From NCBI RefSeq assembly GCF_003260975.1, contig NZ_CP030041.1, positions 3,909,501-3,973,500 of the forward strand: a DNA stretch of 64,000 nt. Direction: 5' to 3'. A program made the position numbers and the translations under genes. The stretch is from Echinicola strongylocentroti (lineage in GTDB: Bacteria > Bacteroidota > Bacteroidia > Cytophagales > Cyclobacteriaceae). Positions 43,697 through 52,621 of the stretch are shown one piece after another (positions within the stretch are counted from its first letter, which is position 1; the number at the start of each line of letters is the position of its first letter). The notes below the pieces were generated by a model that worked only from the letters and a program-made list of their open reading frames with translations, was not told where the DNA came from and did not search any database.

Positions 43697-44140
43697 TTAA
43701 TTATGCTCATCGTTGACTTCTACCCAGTAGCCGTTGGGATCTTGGATGTAGATTTGTCGAATGCCATCTGGTCGTATATTCACCTTACCTTTTTCACCTG
43801 GCCAGTCTTCGAAAGAAATATTGTTCTTTTTCAGCTTTTCTATAAATCCATCCAAATCTTCCATGCTGAAGCAGAGGTGGTTGATTTTGTTGATGGTAGG
43901 GACTTCCCAAGGTTGCTGCTCGATCAAGTGGAGTTGGCTATCACCGATGTTGTACCACACATGCAGCCCGTCCTTAAATGGTTCTTCGATTTCCTGTAGT
44001 TCCAAGAAGTCTCCATAAAATTCAGCGCTTGCCTTCAGGTCTTGGACATAAACAGCGATATGATTCAGTTTGGTTTGACTATAGGTACTCATGCTAATAC
44101 AGAATAGTAAAAGGGTTAGAATGGTAACTTGTTTTTTCAT
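43697..44140 (-). CDS. Exported VOC (glyoxalase/bleomycin-resistance-like) protein
   Basis: 147 residues. The signal peptide (1-21, ending STYSQ) is unusual for this superfamily, whose members are mostly cytoplasmic. Paired beta-alpha-beta-beta-beta modules show likely metal ligands: LNHIAVYV (His), INHLCFSM (His) and the terminal GYWVEVND (Glu), with IYIQDPNG before it. Substrate unknown; a lactoylglutathione-lyase label would overstate it. Single gene between araR and ctpA. Confidence 0.82.
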   Translation of the reverse strand: MKKQVTILTLLLFCISMSTYSQTKLNHIAVYVQDLKASAEFYGDFLELQEIEEPFKDGLHVWYNIGDSQLHLIEQQPWEVPTINKINHLCFSMEDLDGFIEKLKKNNISFEDWPGEKGKVNIRPDGIRQIYIQDPNGYWVEVNDEHN

Positions 44141-44174
44141 GTTATTTTGGGAATAGAATGAGGAGAGAAACAGT

Positions 44175-44197
44175 AAAAGCGGGGCTCAGCCCCGCTT
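44175..44197 (-). terminator. Terminator of the CtpA-type protease gene
   Basis: The palindrome AAGCGGGGCT...AGCCCCGCTT on the minus strand is followed by TTTTAC, seven bases after the stop codon. Confidence 0.85.
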
Positions 44198-44203
44198 AGT
44201 TAA

Positions 44204-45880
44204 TTATTGAGCAGCTGCTTTTTCCGTAAAAGCGAGTTGCTCAGCTTCTTCAAATAGTTTGATGCCTTGCTGGTAGATTTCATTGACGTCGTTGATGACT
44301 TTGTAGAAGGCATTGTCATCGAAGACATTTCGGCCCATGTGAGCCTTTAGGAGGATCTGGAGGTAAGACTTGGATTTTTCGTAATCTTTTTCGTCAAACT
44401 CCACCTTGTTTTTTTCTCCGATGGCTATCAATTTTTTCAGTGCCTTGTCAGAAAACTTGAAGTCATTGTAATAAGTTTCAAAGTTCATGTTTTCGAATTT
44501 GGCCTTATTGTCTTCCAAATAGTCCATGATGAACTCCCTATGTGAATCTGAGCTGAACAGCCTGCCCACGTAGCTGCTGCTCATGGTCGTGTCCATAGGC
44601 ACGAAGTAATCCGGCATAATGCCGCCACCGCCGTACACGGTTCTTCCTTTTACGGTTTGGTATTTAAGGGAATCATTAAAATGGATGCTGTCGGCGCTGA
44701 AAAACTCCCCATGTTCATACCTGTTGATCCAGTCCATATTGTATTCGGTAGGGTCATCCCCATAAGGTTTTTGGATAGATCGACCAGAAGGGGTATAATA
44801 CCGGGCAATGGTCAATCGCAGCTCTGCACCGTCTGAAAGATCGATCGGCATTTGTACCAGTCCTTTTCCAAATGACCTTCTTCCCACGATGAGTGCGCGG
44901 TCATTGTCCTGAAGGGCACCTGCGACGATTTCCGAAGCGGAAGCACTGCCTTCGTTGATAAGCACCACGACAGAGCCGTCTTCAAATTCTCCTGGGCGCA
45001 TGGCGAAGGCCTTTTGATTGTAGCGGCTGACTTTGCCCTTTTGGGAAACGATCATGGCGTTGTCCGAAAGAATTTCATCCGCGATGTTAATCGCTGCACC
45101 CATATAACCACCTGGATTGCCTTGGAGGTCAAGTACGAGTTTGCTCATTCCCTCTGCTTTCAGGGTTTCGACAGCTTCCTTGAATTCATCATAGGTAGTG
45201 GCGGCAAAACGGGTGATCTTAATATAGCCCGTGTCGTCGTTGATCATGTAGCTGGCGTTGATGCTGTGTTGAGGGATTTTATCCCTGGTAATGGCATAAT
45301 CGATAAGCTTTTTATGGTTTTTCCGCTTGATGCCTACATTGACCACAGAGCCTTTTGGGCCTCTAAGTAGGTCAAAAACATCCCGGTTGGTCACCCCGGT
45401 GCCTGCCACGGTCTCATCATCTACCGTGATGATCTGGTCACCGGACTGGATGCCCAGTTTCTCGGAAGGACCTCCCGTGAGGGGAGCCACGACGTAGATG
45501 GTGTCCCTGAGAATGCCAAACTCTACGCCAATACCGTCAAACTCCCCATCCAACTGGCTCTGTGCCAGTTGGGCATCTTCTGCGGGGATATAGCTAGAGT
45601 GGGGATCGAGTTCTTCCAGCATTTTTTCGATGCCATGCTCTACCAGTTTGGTGGTGTTGACCGTATCGACATAATCCCTGTCGATATAGGTAATGATTTC
45701 TTGTAACTTATAAAGTGCTGCTTTCAGGTCGTTTTGGTCCGTCTTTGGTTCAGCAAAAGTGGCCCCGATCCAAATCCCTGCTGAAATGGCCAAGGCCAGG
45801 ATAATGGGCAACCTGATTTGCGATTTGGTGTTTTTGGTTGGTTTCACATTCGGCTGTGAAGTGTTTTTTTCTTCGCTCAC
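44204..45880 (-). CDS. ctpA: S41 family C-terminal processing peptidase
   Basis: 558 residues. A membrane anchor (about 22-42; LPIILALAISAGIWIGATFA) leaves the rest periplasmic. Order: N-terminal helical part, PDZ domain (about 95-180; GIGVEFGI, KLGIQSGDQIITVDD), then the S41 core with catalytic Ser in EGSASASEIVAGAL and the Lys in RSFGKGLVQMP, and a long C-terminal extension. It degrades or trims periplasmic proteins from the C-terminus. Start supported by the upstream promoter box TATATTTG at 45931-45938 (complement). Confidence 0.93.
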   Translation of the reverse strand: MSEEKNTSQPNVKPTKNTKSQIRLPIILALAISAGIWIGATFAEPKTDQNDLKAALYKLQEIITYIDRDYVDTVNTTKLVEHGIEKMLEELDPHSSYIPAEDAQLAQSQLDGEFDGIGVEFGILRDTIYVVAPLTGGPSEKLGIQSGDQIITVDDETVAGTGVTNRDVFDLLRGPKGSVVNVGIKRKNHKKLIDYAITRDKIPQHSINASYMINDDTGYIKITRFAATTYDEFKEAVETLKAEGMSKLVLDLQGNPGGYMGAAINIADEILSDNAMIVSQKGKVSRYNQKAFAMRPGEFEDGSVVVLINEGSASASEIVAGALQDNDRALIVGRRSFGKGLVQMPIDLSDGAELRLTIARYYTPSGRSIQKPYGDDPTEYNMDWINRYEHGEFFSADSIHFNDSLKYQTVKGRTVYGGGGIMPDYFVPMDTTMSSSYVGRLFSSDSHREFIMDYLEDNKAKFENMNFETYYNDFKFSDKALKKLIAIGEKNKVEFDEKDYEKSKSYLQILLKAHMGRNVFDDNAFYKVINDVNEIYQQGIKLFEEAEQLAFTEKAAAQ

Positions 45881-45930
45881 GATATCCTCTTTTATGATGA
45901 TTAGATAAGGTTCAGTTTAAGACTGATTTC

Positions 45931-45938
45931 CAAATATA
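45931..45938 (-). promoter_or_regulatory. -7 promoter box of the ctpA gene
   Basis: The complement reads TATATTTG, an exact TAnnTTTG match 50 bases before the start codon. No clear -33 TTTG at the right distance. Confidence 0.4.
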
Positions 45939-46030
45939 CAATTTAACATGATTTTCCACTATTCCGTTTTAATAAAGGCAAGAAAATCAATTTAGGTAAC
46001 TTCAATTCCTTATTTTAGCCGAAAAAATTT

Positions 46031-46038
46031 TACTTTTG
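46031..46038 (+). promoter_or_regulatory. -7 promoter box of the hemerythrin-ruvX-def unit
   Basis: TACTTTTG matches TAnnTTTG and ends seven bases before the ATG at 46046, which would give a leaderless or nearly leaderless mRNA. The -33 element is not clear. Confidence 0.4.
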
Positions 46039-46045
46039 TCAATAC

Positions 46046-46804
46046 ATGCCAGGTGAATCTCACATACAGAAACGATCGATAGAAGAATTAGTTCAGGAAA
46101 ACTACGTCTTTGCTGGTGTTTTACACTATTTTGGTATTAGTTTTTACAAGTACGAACAGCAGTCACTGGAGGAGGTTTGTCGTAAATTTAGGGTAAATCC
46201 ACAGCAGCTAATCAATGAATTAGAGGTATGGGCATGGAGAAAAGAGCCCAGCCAGGATGAGCTTTACCTACGGCCAATCGAAGTACTGGTGGAATACCTC
46301 AAGAACAAGCACCATTTTTTTCTACGGCACCAGTTGCCCTTTTTGTCCAATATCATTTCAGGTGTGAAGCTCCCCAACGAATATGCGGGTTTGTTGGCCG
46401 ATTTGAGGCTGATGTTTCCGTTGTTTGTGGATGATTTTATCCACCATATCCATGAGGAAGAAAGTACGGTCTTTAATAGAATAAAGACGCTGCAAGGAAT
46501 AGAGGGCAACGGATACCGGTTGGAGGAAGCATTAAAGATCCTCAACAAGCCTTCCATCGCCGGAATGGCACATGACCATGAAGCGCATGATGATGAGATG
46601 GAAGGGATCCGCAAGCTCACCAATGGCTATCAGCTTGAAGAAGGGGCACCCACAGCGATCAAAGTATTGTACCATGAAATGCAGGGTTTCGAGAAGGAAT
46701 TAATCATCCATGCCAGAATCGAGAATGACCTGCTGTTTCCCAAGGCGGTGGAGTTGGAGAAAGAAGTGAAGCGTAAGATTATCAGTACCATAAGAATGAA
46801 CTAG
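46046..46804 (+). CDS. Hemerythrin/RIC-like iron protein with altered ScdA_N domain
   Basis: 252 residues. The N-terminal part (about 10-60; LVQENYVFAGVLHYFGISFYKYEQQSLEEVC) matches the ScdA_N/DUF542 helix pattern, but the usual Cys-Cys-Gly-Gly is FYKY. A hemerythrin four-helix domain follows (about 85-245) with diiron-type ligands in HHFFLRHQLP, HHIHEEES, HDHEAHDDE and HARIENDLLFP. RIC proteins (YtfE/ScdA) repair iron-sulfur clusters after nitrosative or oxidative stress. It abuts ruvX with no gap, so an operon of three genes is likely. Confidence 0.82.
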   Translation: MPGESHIQKRSIEELVQENYVFAGVLHYFGISFYKYEQQSLEEVCRKFRVNPQQLINELEVWAWRKEPSQDELYLRPIEVLVEYLKNKHHFFLRHQLPFLSNIISGVKLPNEYAGLLADLRLMFPLFVDDFIHHIHEEESTVFNRIKTLQGIEGNGYRLEEALKILNKPSIAGMAHDHEAHDDEMEGIRKLTNGYQLEEGAPTAIKVLYHEMQGFEKELIIHARIENDLLFPKAVELEKEVKRKIISTIRMN

Positions 46805-47218
46805 ATGGGGAGGATTTTAGCGATTGATTTGGGAACAAAAAGGACGGGTTTGGCCGTTACAGACATACTGAAGATTACTGCCAATCCTTTGGAGACCGTT
46901 CGCACGGTGGATTTGGACAACTACCTGAAAGATTATGTGCAGAAGGAGGAAGTGGAGGCCATCGTGGTCGGATTCCCAAAATCCATGGATGGCAGTGATA
47001 CCAATATGACCCAGCCCGCCATCCGGCTCAAAGACCGACTGTCCAAAACATATCCTGATTTAAAAATAGTGTTGGTAGATGAGCGGTTTACCTCCAAGAT
47101 GGCCATGCAGAGCATGATCACCATGGGCAGTAAAAAGAAAGATAGAAGAGAAAAGGCTGGCAACCTGGATAAAATCAGTGCGGCCATCATACTACAAACT
47201 TATTTAGACCAACTATGA
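46805..47218 (+). CDS. ruvX: Putative Holliday junction resolvase RuvX/YqgF
   Basis: 137 residues, normal length. The RNase H-like fold starts with RILAIDLGTKRTGLAVTD (first catalytic Asp), then VEAIVVGFPKSMDGS, VDERFTSKMA (Glu) and a late KISAAIILQTYL region. YqgF proteins are linked to 16S rRNA maturation as well as junction resolution. It starts directly after the hemerythrin stop and overlaps def by four bases (ATGA), so the three genes are translationally coupled. Confidence 0.94.
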   Translation: MGRILAIDLGTKRTGLAVTDILKITANPLETVRTVDLDNYLKDYVQKEEVEAIVVGFPKSMDGSDTNMTQPAIRLKDRLSKTYPDLKIVLVDERFTSKMAMQSMITMGSKKKDRREKAGNLDKISAAIILQTYLDQL

Positions 47219-47769
47219 TATATCCGATTATAGCATACGGAAATCCCATACTAAAGAAAGAAGCAGAAGAGATCAACGAAGGAGAGGCTATCAATGAACT
47301 TATTTCGGATATGTTTGATACCATGGACAATGCCAGCGGCGTAGGGCTGGCAGCACCACAAATCAACAAAGGTATCCGGCTTTTTGTAATTGACAGTTCA
47401 CTGATGCTCGATGAGGATAGTGAGGAGCAAGGCTTCCGTAAGGTATTCATCAATCCCATTATTCTGGATGAGTATGGTGATGATTATGGCTTTGAGGAAG
47501 GCTGCTTGAGCATTCCTGATGTGAGAGCTGAGATTATCCGCCCGGAGACGCTGACCATTGAGTATTTTGATGAAAACTGGAACCTAAAGGAGGAGGAGTT
47601 TTCAGGAATGACCGCACGGGTTATCCAACACGAGTACGACCACTTGGAAGGAATCCTTTTTGTGGATTACATCAAAGGCCTCAAAAAAAGGTTGGTAAAA
47701 AGCAAGCTGATCGATGTCAGCAAAGGGAAAATACCAACAGATTACAGCATGATCTACCCAACAAGGTAG
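47215..47769 (+). CDS. def: Peptide deformylase
   Basis: 184 residues. It removes the N-formyl group from nascent proteins. All three family motifs are present: GVGLAAPQI (motif 1), EEGCLSIP with the metal Cys (motif 2), and QHEYDHLEG with two metal His and the catalytic Glu (motif 3). The four-base overlap with ruvX makes it the last gene of the unit, ending in a terminator at about 47842-47870. Confidence 0.97.
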   Translation: MIYPIIAYGNPILKKEAEEINEGEAINELISDMFDTMDNASGVGLAAPQINKGIRLFVIDSSLMLDEDSEEQGFRKVFINPIILDEYGDDYGFEEGCLSIPDVRAEIIRPETLTIEYFDENWNLKEEEFSGMTARVIQHEYDHLEGILFVDYIKGLKKRLVKSKLIDVSKGKIPTDYSMIYPTR

Positions 47770-47841
47770 CCTGCTTCCGGCTTCAATTCCAATGAGCTTG
47801 GTATGGTCAAAAATAGCATTAACTATTTTGTAAAACTGAAC

Positions 47842-47870
47842 AAAAAGTAGGTGAAAGGCCTGCTTTTTTT
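47842..47870 (+). terminator. Terminator of the ruvX-def unit
   Basis: AAAAAGTAGG and CCTGCTTTTTTT pair with one T-G wobble around a seven-base loop; the right arm itself supplies the T run. Confidence 0.6.
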
Positions 47871-47884
47871 GTAATATAAAGGCA

Positions 47885-48676
47885 ATGGAAAACCTAAAAA
47901 TAGCACTTGTTCAGACGGATTTGTATTGGCAAGATCGTGGCGCTAATTTGGCCATGTTGGAGGAGAAAATCTGGTCACTGCAAGGAAAGGTGGATCTTAT
48001 CGTGCTCCCAGAGATGTTTCCCACGGGATTTTCGATGGAAGTAGAAAAGCTTGGGGAGCCGATGAATTTTACCACCACCAAGTGGCTGCAGCAGATGGCA
48101 TCCCAAACCAAGGCGGTGGTAACGGGCAGTGTGATCATCAAGGATGGGAAGGATTTTTATAACCGTCTACTCTGGGTGCGGCCTGATGGCGAAGTGTCTT
48201 ATTATGACAAGCGGCACCTCTTTAGGATGGCAGACGAGGAGCACCATTTTAGTATGGGCACTAAACGTGAACTATTTTCCCTCAAAGGCTGGAGGATCCT
48301 TCCCCAAGTATGCTATGACCTTAGGTTTCCTGTATGGTCCAGAAACATTTCCAATAGCAATGGCCAGATGGAATATGACTTGGCTTTTTATATTGCCTCC
48401 TGGCCAGCGGCGAGGGATAGTGCTTGGGATGTTTTGCTCAAGGCACGTGCCGTAGAAAACCTTTGCTATACTTTAGGAGTGAACAGGGTGGGGGAAGATG
48501 GCAATGGTATCGCCTATTCTGGACACTCTGGCGCATATGATTTTAAAGGCGGTACTATGGCCTTCTCCAGTGAAAAGGAAGAAGTGCTTTTAGTGACATT
48601 GGATGCAGAAGCACTGGTTCGCTATAGAGAAAAATTCCCCGCTTGGATGGACGCCGACCGGTTTGAGATTAAATAG
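47885..48676 (+). CDS. Nitrilase-superfamily amidohydrolase (omega-amidase type)
   Basis: 263 residues. The catalytic triad of the carbon-nitrogen hydrolase superfamily is visible: Glu43 (LPEMFPTGFSM), Lys109 (YDKRHLF) and Cys143 (QVCYDLRFPVW). The EMF-TGF and RHLF-M patterns fit the YafV/omega-amidase branch, which hydrolyses 2-oxoglutaramate or similar monoamides, as in methionine salvage. Single gene, convergent with the VCBS gene. Confidence 0.9.
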   Translation: MENLKIALVQTDLYWQDRGANLAMLEEKIWSLQGKVDLIVLPEMFPTGFSMEVEKLGEPMNFTTTKWLQQMASQTKAVVTGSVIIKDGKDFYNRLLWVRPDGEVSYYDKRHLFRMADEEHHFSMGTKRELFSLKGWRILPQVCYDLRFPVWSRNISNSNGQMEYDLAFYIASWPAARDSAWDVLLKARAVENLCYTLGVNRVGEDGNGIAYSGHSGAYDFKGGTMAFSSEKEEVLLVTLDAEALVRYREKFPAWMDADRFEIK

Positions 48677-48751
48677 GGGATTGATTTTTACCTGTTGTTT
48701 CGATAGCTGTCCTGCGGAACTACGAGCATTGAGTTTTTAACTTACTGTCAC

Positions 48752-50872
48752 CTACTCCACGATCAGTTTTTTTGTGGTTCCCTTGCCAGTGTCAGCGGTG
48801 AATTGCACAAAGTATATTCCGCTAGCCAAGGTCCTTACGTCCATTTCAGCGGGGGTATTTGCTTCTATGTTAAATTCTTCCACTAGCACTTGCCCCAATG
48901 AGTTGACCATTCGGGCCTTGCCGGATTCGTTGCTGAGTAAAAAAGCAGGGCCACTGCTGGGGTTTGGGTAAAGGTTGACCTGAAGCTGCCCATCCACTGG
49001 GGGATCGATGCCGTTAGAAATATCTTCCAGCAGTTGCACGCCCCCGCCATTATTGCCCAGTACCAAATGGGTCTTGCCGCCAAATGCCGCTGGTACCGTG
49101 GCGATCCAGGTGTTGCGGCCCAGTCTAGTGGTCGTCATGTCGCCGTTTGGCAAGGTAAGGAGTTCACTTTGTGGGCTATTGGAATGAATAAAATCCGGGA
49201 GGTAGCCGAGGATGCCGCGTTGGTCAACCGTGTAGAGGTCAAGTCTGCCATTGGAAGGGGCGGATTTGACGGCTAAGTTTCGCCGGGATGGGTTGTCCGA
49301 GAAGCCCAAATAGTCCTCGTTTAACAATTCAAAAGTGGGAATCTCATCAAAACTCACCTTGTATCGCAGCAATTCGCCGGTTTGGCGTGCCAGCAACATA
49401 AAGTTTTCGCCATTGTATTGGTAATAATCAAAATGGTCATTGGCCCGAAGGGTAATATTAGGGATGTCAACTGGCGTGAGGTCATCTGCTGCACCGCTTT
49501 GGGAATAAAACAAATCCCTCGTCAATACGAAATCTTCAATTTTCACTCCTGAAATGAACAGGTGCTGCTGTTGTGCTGCGGAAGTGACTTCCAAGTATTG
49601 TAGGTCGGTGAGACCTAGCGAGGAGAGGTTCAGGTGATCGGTATCTGTAAGTTCCATGGTTTCACCATTCCAAGCATAGCTGAACGCTTGGCCGATTGCG
49701 GTTCCATTTTGGATGGTGTTGGCTGTTACGATCAGCTGACCGGAGGCGTTGTTGCCTTTAAAAAACGGTCTGGTATTTTCTCCCAGATCTACCATGTCTT
49801 CCTGTAGAAATGCAGAAGTCTTCAGCGCGGGGTTGGTTCCTTCCAATTGATAAATGCTTTGGGAAAAGTCAATTCCAGCAGTCAGGCTGGTTTGGGAGCT
49901 GTTGGATGAAATCAGGAGATTGTCGTTTAGGTATTGCCCCACATGGAAGATCGGAAAAGTGGGCATCTTTCCGAATCCTGGGATCGAGGTCTCGGCGCTG
50001 GTAAATAGGGGAGCGGTGTTACTTCCTTGGTTGGGTAGGTAATAGAGCGTGTTGCATTCATCCTGTCCCATGACCAAGTCCAGGACGCCGTCATTGTTAA
50101 AATCCCTAAGGAGAACGGAATGGCCTCCTGAGTGTTTTGTGGAGTTGTTTTCTTGGTTTTGGGGGAGCTTTCTGGAGATCAAGTCTCCGTCACAGGTTCG
50201 GCCAAAAGAGAAATCACCACAGCCACAAAATTCAAAGTTGCCCCAGCGTACTTTTTGGGGGGCAAAGCCGTCGACTCCGGGTGAGCCATTTCTTTCTACG
50301 CTGGTGTTTTGGTAATACTCCAAGTAATCCCCCACTGCAAAGTTAAAGATCACCACATCCAAATCCCCATCTCCGTCCAAGTCTTGAATGGCCGGTACAT
50401 CGAGATTGTTCGCTTGGAAGTTGGAGCCATTTTCCAATTTCAAGAAATTCTCGGCGACTTCCCAGCTGGGAAAGGACTGGCCCTGTGGCGTGACATTTCG
50501 ATAAGCTTTGATCCCAAAGGCGGTGGAGGTGAACAGGTCTTTTTTACCATCTCCATCAAAATCTGCCAGTACCAAAAAGCCACTCACATCTTCTGGGAAA
50601 AAGTGGTGCATGTACGGCAGGTGAGTGAAAGTGCCTTCGTTTTGTTCAAAGATTTTGAGGTTACGGGAATTGATGTCCCAGATGACCAGTTCTTCGGTGC
50701 CGTTGCCATTCACGTCCATGGTTTGGATCTGTGCTGCATTGATGCCACCGGCAAAGGCCATGGGCAAAGTTTTTCCGTTTTGGTTCACTTCTTTTTCTGT
50801 AAAACGGTAGGCTTTTTGTCCCTGGCTGGAAAAAGTAATCAATAAAAGAACAAAAGATAAAAGGTGTTTCAT
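48752..50872 (-). CDS. Exported VCBS/FG-GAP repeat protein with type IX secretion signal
   Basis: About 706 residues. I place the start at the ATG at 50872 (MKHLLSFVLLLITFSSQGQ), because it gives a clean signal peptide; the ATG seven codons upstream adds only a polar tail. Several FG-GAP/VCBS propeller repeats carry calcium-loop motifs (DVNGNGTEELVIWD, DFDGDGKKDLF, DLDGDGDLDVVIF, DFNNDGVLDLVMG). The C-terminal about 80 residues (VNLYPNPSSGPAFLL ... ASGIYFVQFTA ... KKLIVE) form a type A T9SS sorting domain. Surface-exposed or secreted; function unknown. Confidence 0.9.
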   Translation of the reverse strand: MKHLLSFVLLLITFSSQGQKAYRFTEKEVNQNGKTLPMAFAGGINAAQIQTMDVNGNGTEELVIWDINSRNLKIFEQNEGTFTHLPYMHHFFPEDVSGFLVLADFDGDGKKDLFTSTAFGIKAYRNVTPQGQSFPSWEVAENFLKLENGSNFQANNLDVPAIQDLDGDGDLDVVIFNFAVGDYLEYYQNTSVERNGSPGVDGFAPQKVRWGNFEFCGCGDFSFGRTCDGDLISRKLPQNQENNSTKHSGGHSVLLRDFNNDGVLDLVMGQDECNTLYYLPNQGSNTAPLFTSAETSIPGFGKMPTFPIFHVGQYLNDNLLISSNSSQTSLTAGIDFSQSIYQLEGTNPALKTSAFLQEDMVDLGENTRPFFKGNNASGQLIVTANTIQNGTAIGQAFSYAWNGETMELTDTDHLNLSSLGLTDLQYLEVTSAAQQQHLFISGVKIEDFVLTRDLFYSQSGAADDLTPVDIPNITLRANDHFDYYQYNGENFMLLARQTGELLRYKVSFDEIPTFELLNEDYLGFSDNPSRRNLAVKSAPSNGRLDLYTVDQRGILGYLPDFIHSNSPQSELLTLPNGDMTTTRLGRNTWIATVPAAFGGKTHLVLGNNGGGVQLLEDISNGIDPPVDGQLQVNLYPNPSSGPAFLLSNESGKARMVNSLGQVLVEEFNIEANTPAEMDVRTLASGIYFVQFTADTGKGTTKKLIVE

Positions 50873-51068
50873 CAATAAATGAAGGTTATACAACTATAGC
50901 AAAGATGGAGAAACTTTAGTTTTACGTCTAAAATTAAACGAACAATCTTGCATAAAGATGTAACGGAATCGTTTATTTTGGGTAAAAATTGATTAGTGGG
51001 TCTTTTGGGCAGTCAATGGCGACTTGTCTGCAGATTTCACATAAAATAACATGTATACCCGTAATGAT

Positions 51069-51203
51069 GCCAGTAATCGTTTAGCTTAAGAATACTATCT
51101 CACGGATGACACAGAACTACGTGGTAGATAGTCAGGTGAATGCGGGATTTTGATACTTTATCTGTGATAATCCGAGAAATTCGTGAGCAACTTTATTACT
51201 GGC
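51069..51203. repeat. Short inverted-repeat element, copy 2
   Basis: Ends GCCAGTAAT (51069-51077) and ATTACTGGC (51195-51203) are perfect 9-bp inverted repeats. Inner motifs ATCTCACGGATGA and TCCGAGAAATTCGTGAG resemble a widespread CTGTG/CACGGA-type intergenic repeat. It shares GCCAGTAATCG-like ends with copy 1 at 2276. The rest of 50894-51248 shows no gene. Confidence 0.6.
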
Positions 51204-51248
51204 TAAAAAGAGGATAATCAGGTAAAATAATATAGCATATCACTACAA

Positions 51249-52544
51249 ATGTCTAGCATAGCATCTCTATACACCGTTTACAAGAAATCAACAGGCGTAA
51301 GTACGGATACCCGTAAAATAGGAGAAGGCAATCTTTTTTTTGCCTTGAAAGGCCCAAACTTCAACGCCAATTCCTTTGCCGCCAAGGCACTTGAAATGGG
51401 TGCCTCTGCAGTCGTGATCGATGAGAAGGAATTTGCAGTGGAAGGTGATGAGCGCTACGTGTTGGTGGAGGATGTACTGGCTGCGTTGCAGGCATTAGCC
51501 AATTATCACCGTAAACAGCTGGATATTCCTTTTCTGGCCATCACGGGTAGTAATGGAAAAACCACCACCAAGGAACTGGTCAATGCGGTGCTGAGTAAGA
51601 AGTATAAAACCTATGCCACGGAGGGTAATCTCAATAACCACATCGGCGTACCGCTGACCTTGCTGGCCATGGATGAGCAGACTGAATTGGCCATCGTGGA
51701 GATGGGTGCCAATAAAATCGGGGATATTGCCGAGCTTTGCGAAATAGCCGAGCCTACCCACGGGCTGATCACCAATATTGGAAGGGCGCATTTGGAAGGC
51801 TTTGGTGGATTTGAAGGGGTGCTACGGGCAAAGACCGAGCTGTACCAGTTTTTGATCAGTCATCAGGGAAAGATTTTCGTCAATAGCCAAAATCAAGTCT
51901 TGGCCAATATGATGAAGCGGATGGATGATCCTGTGACCTATCCTGCCAAAGGTGATTTTTACCACTGTGAACTGGTGGAGGCCAACCCATTTGTGACGTT
52001 CAAGACGGCGGATGGAAAGGTGTACGACACGAAGATGCTTGGTGGGTATAATTTTGAAAACATAGCCACCGCCCTGACGGTAGGGAAGTTTTTTGGGGTG
52101 GAAGAAGAAGTAGCTATAGCCGCTGTCTGCCAATACACGCCGGGAAATATGCGTTCTCAGCTGATCGAAAGGCGCAGCAACCTCATCGTACTGGACGCCT
52201 ATAATGCCAACCCCAGTAGTATGGAGCAGGCCATCAGGACGTTTGGGAAGATGACCGGAAAGCCTCATAAAATGGTCATTTTGGGAGACATGTACGAGCT
52301 TGGCGATAACACCGTCGAAGAGCACAAGAAATTGGGCGAATGGGTGAGTGAATATGATATAGACAAAGTGTGCTTTACAGGAGAGCTTACTCAAAATGCC
52401 CTGTTGAAGGCGCCAAGAGCATTGTATTTTCCTGACCCCTTCAGCCTTCGCAATTGGCTAGCGGACTCCAAGTTAGAAGATCACCTCATCCTTATTAAGG
52501 GGAGCAGGGGTATGAAATTGGAAGGCTTGGTGGAGTTTATCTGA
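51249..52544 (+). CDS. murF: UDP-N-acetylmuramoyl-tripeptide--D-alanyl-D-alanine ligase
   Basis: 431 residues. It is the last cytoplasmic ligase of peptidoglycan precursor synthesis, adding D-Ala-D-Ala. Order: N-terminal UDP-binding domain (TVYKKSTGVSTDTRKI, FFALKGPNFNAN), the Mur ligase ATP loop AITGSNGKTTTKEL, the central EMGANKIGDIAELCEI block, then the C-terminal domain with DAYNANPSSMEQAI. Monocistronic; converges on the moeA end across a shared terminator. Confidence 0.96.
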   Translation: MSSIASLYTVYKKSTGVSTDTRKIGEGNLFFALKGPNFNANSFAAKALEMGASAVVIDEKEFAVEGDERYVLVEDVLAALQALANYHRKQLDIPFLAITGSNGKTTTKELVNAVLSKKYKTYATEGNLNNHIGVPLTLLAMDEQTELAIVEMGANKIGDIAELCEIAEPTHGLITNIGRAHLEGFGGFEGVLRAKTELYQFLISHQGKIFVNSQNQVLANMMKRMDDPVTYPAKGDFYHCELVEANPFVTFKTADGKVYDTKMLGGYNFENIATALTVGKFFGVEEEVAIAAVCQYTPGNMRSQLIERRSNLIVLDAYNANPSSMEQAIRTFGKMTGKPHKMVILGDMYELGDNTVEEHKKLGEWVSEYDIDKVCFTGELTQNALLKAPRALYFPDPFSLRNWLADSKLEDHLILIKGSRGMKLEGLVEFI

Positions 52545-52594
52545 GGGGCAATGCCTGTACCACGGCTACGGGATGCATTCATACCAGCATAACT

Positions 52595-52621
52595 ATGGGG
52601 GTTTCCCCCATTCCTTTTTTT
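52595..52621 (+). terminator. Terminator of murF
   Basis: ATGGGGG-TTT-CCCCCAT followed by CC and eight T, touching the moeA stop codon on the other strand. Confidence 0.85.
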
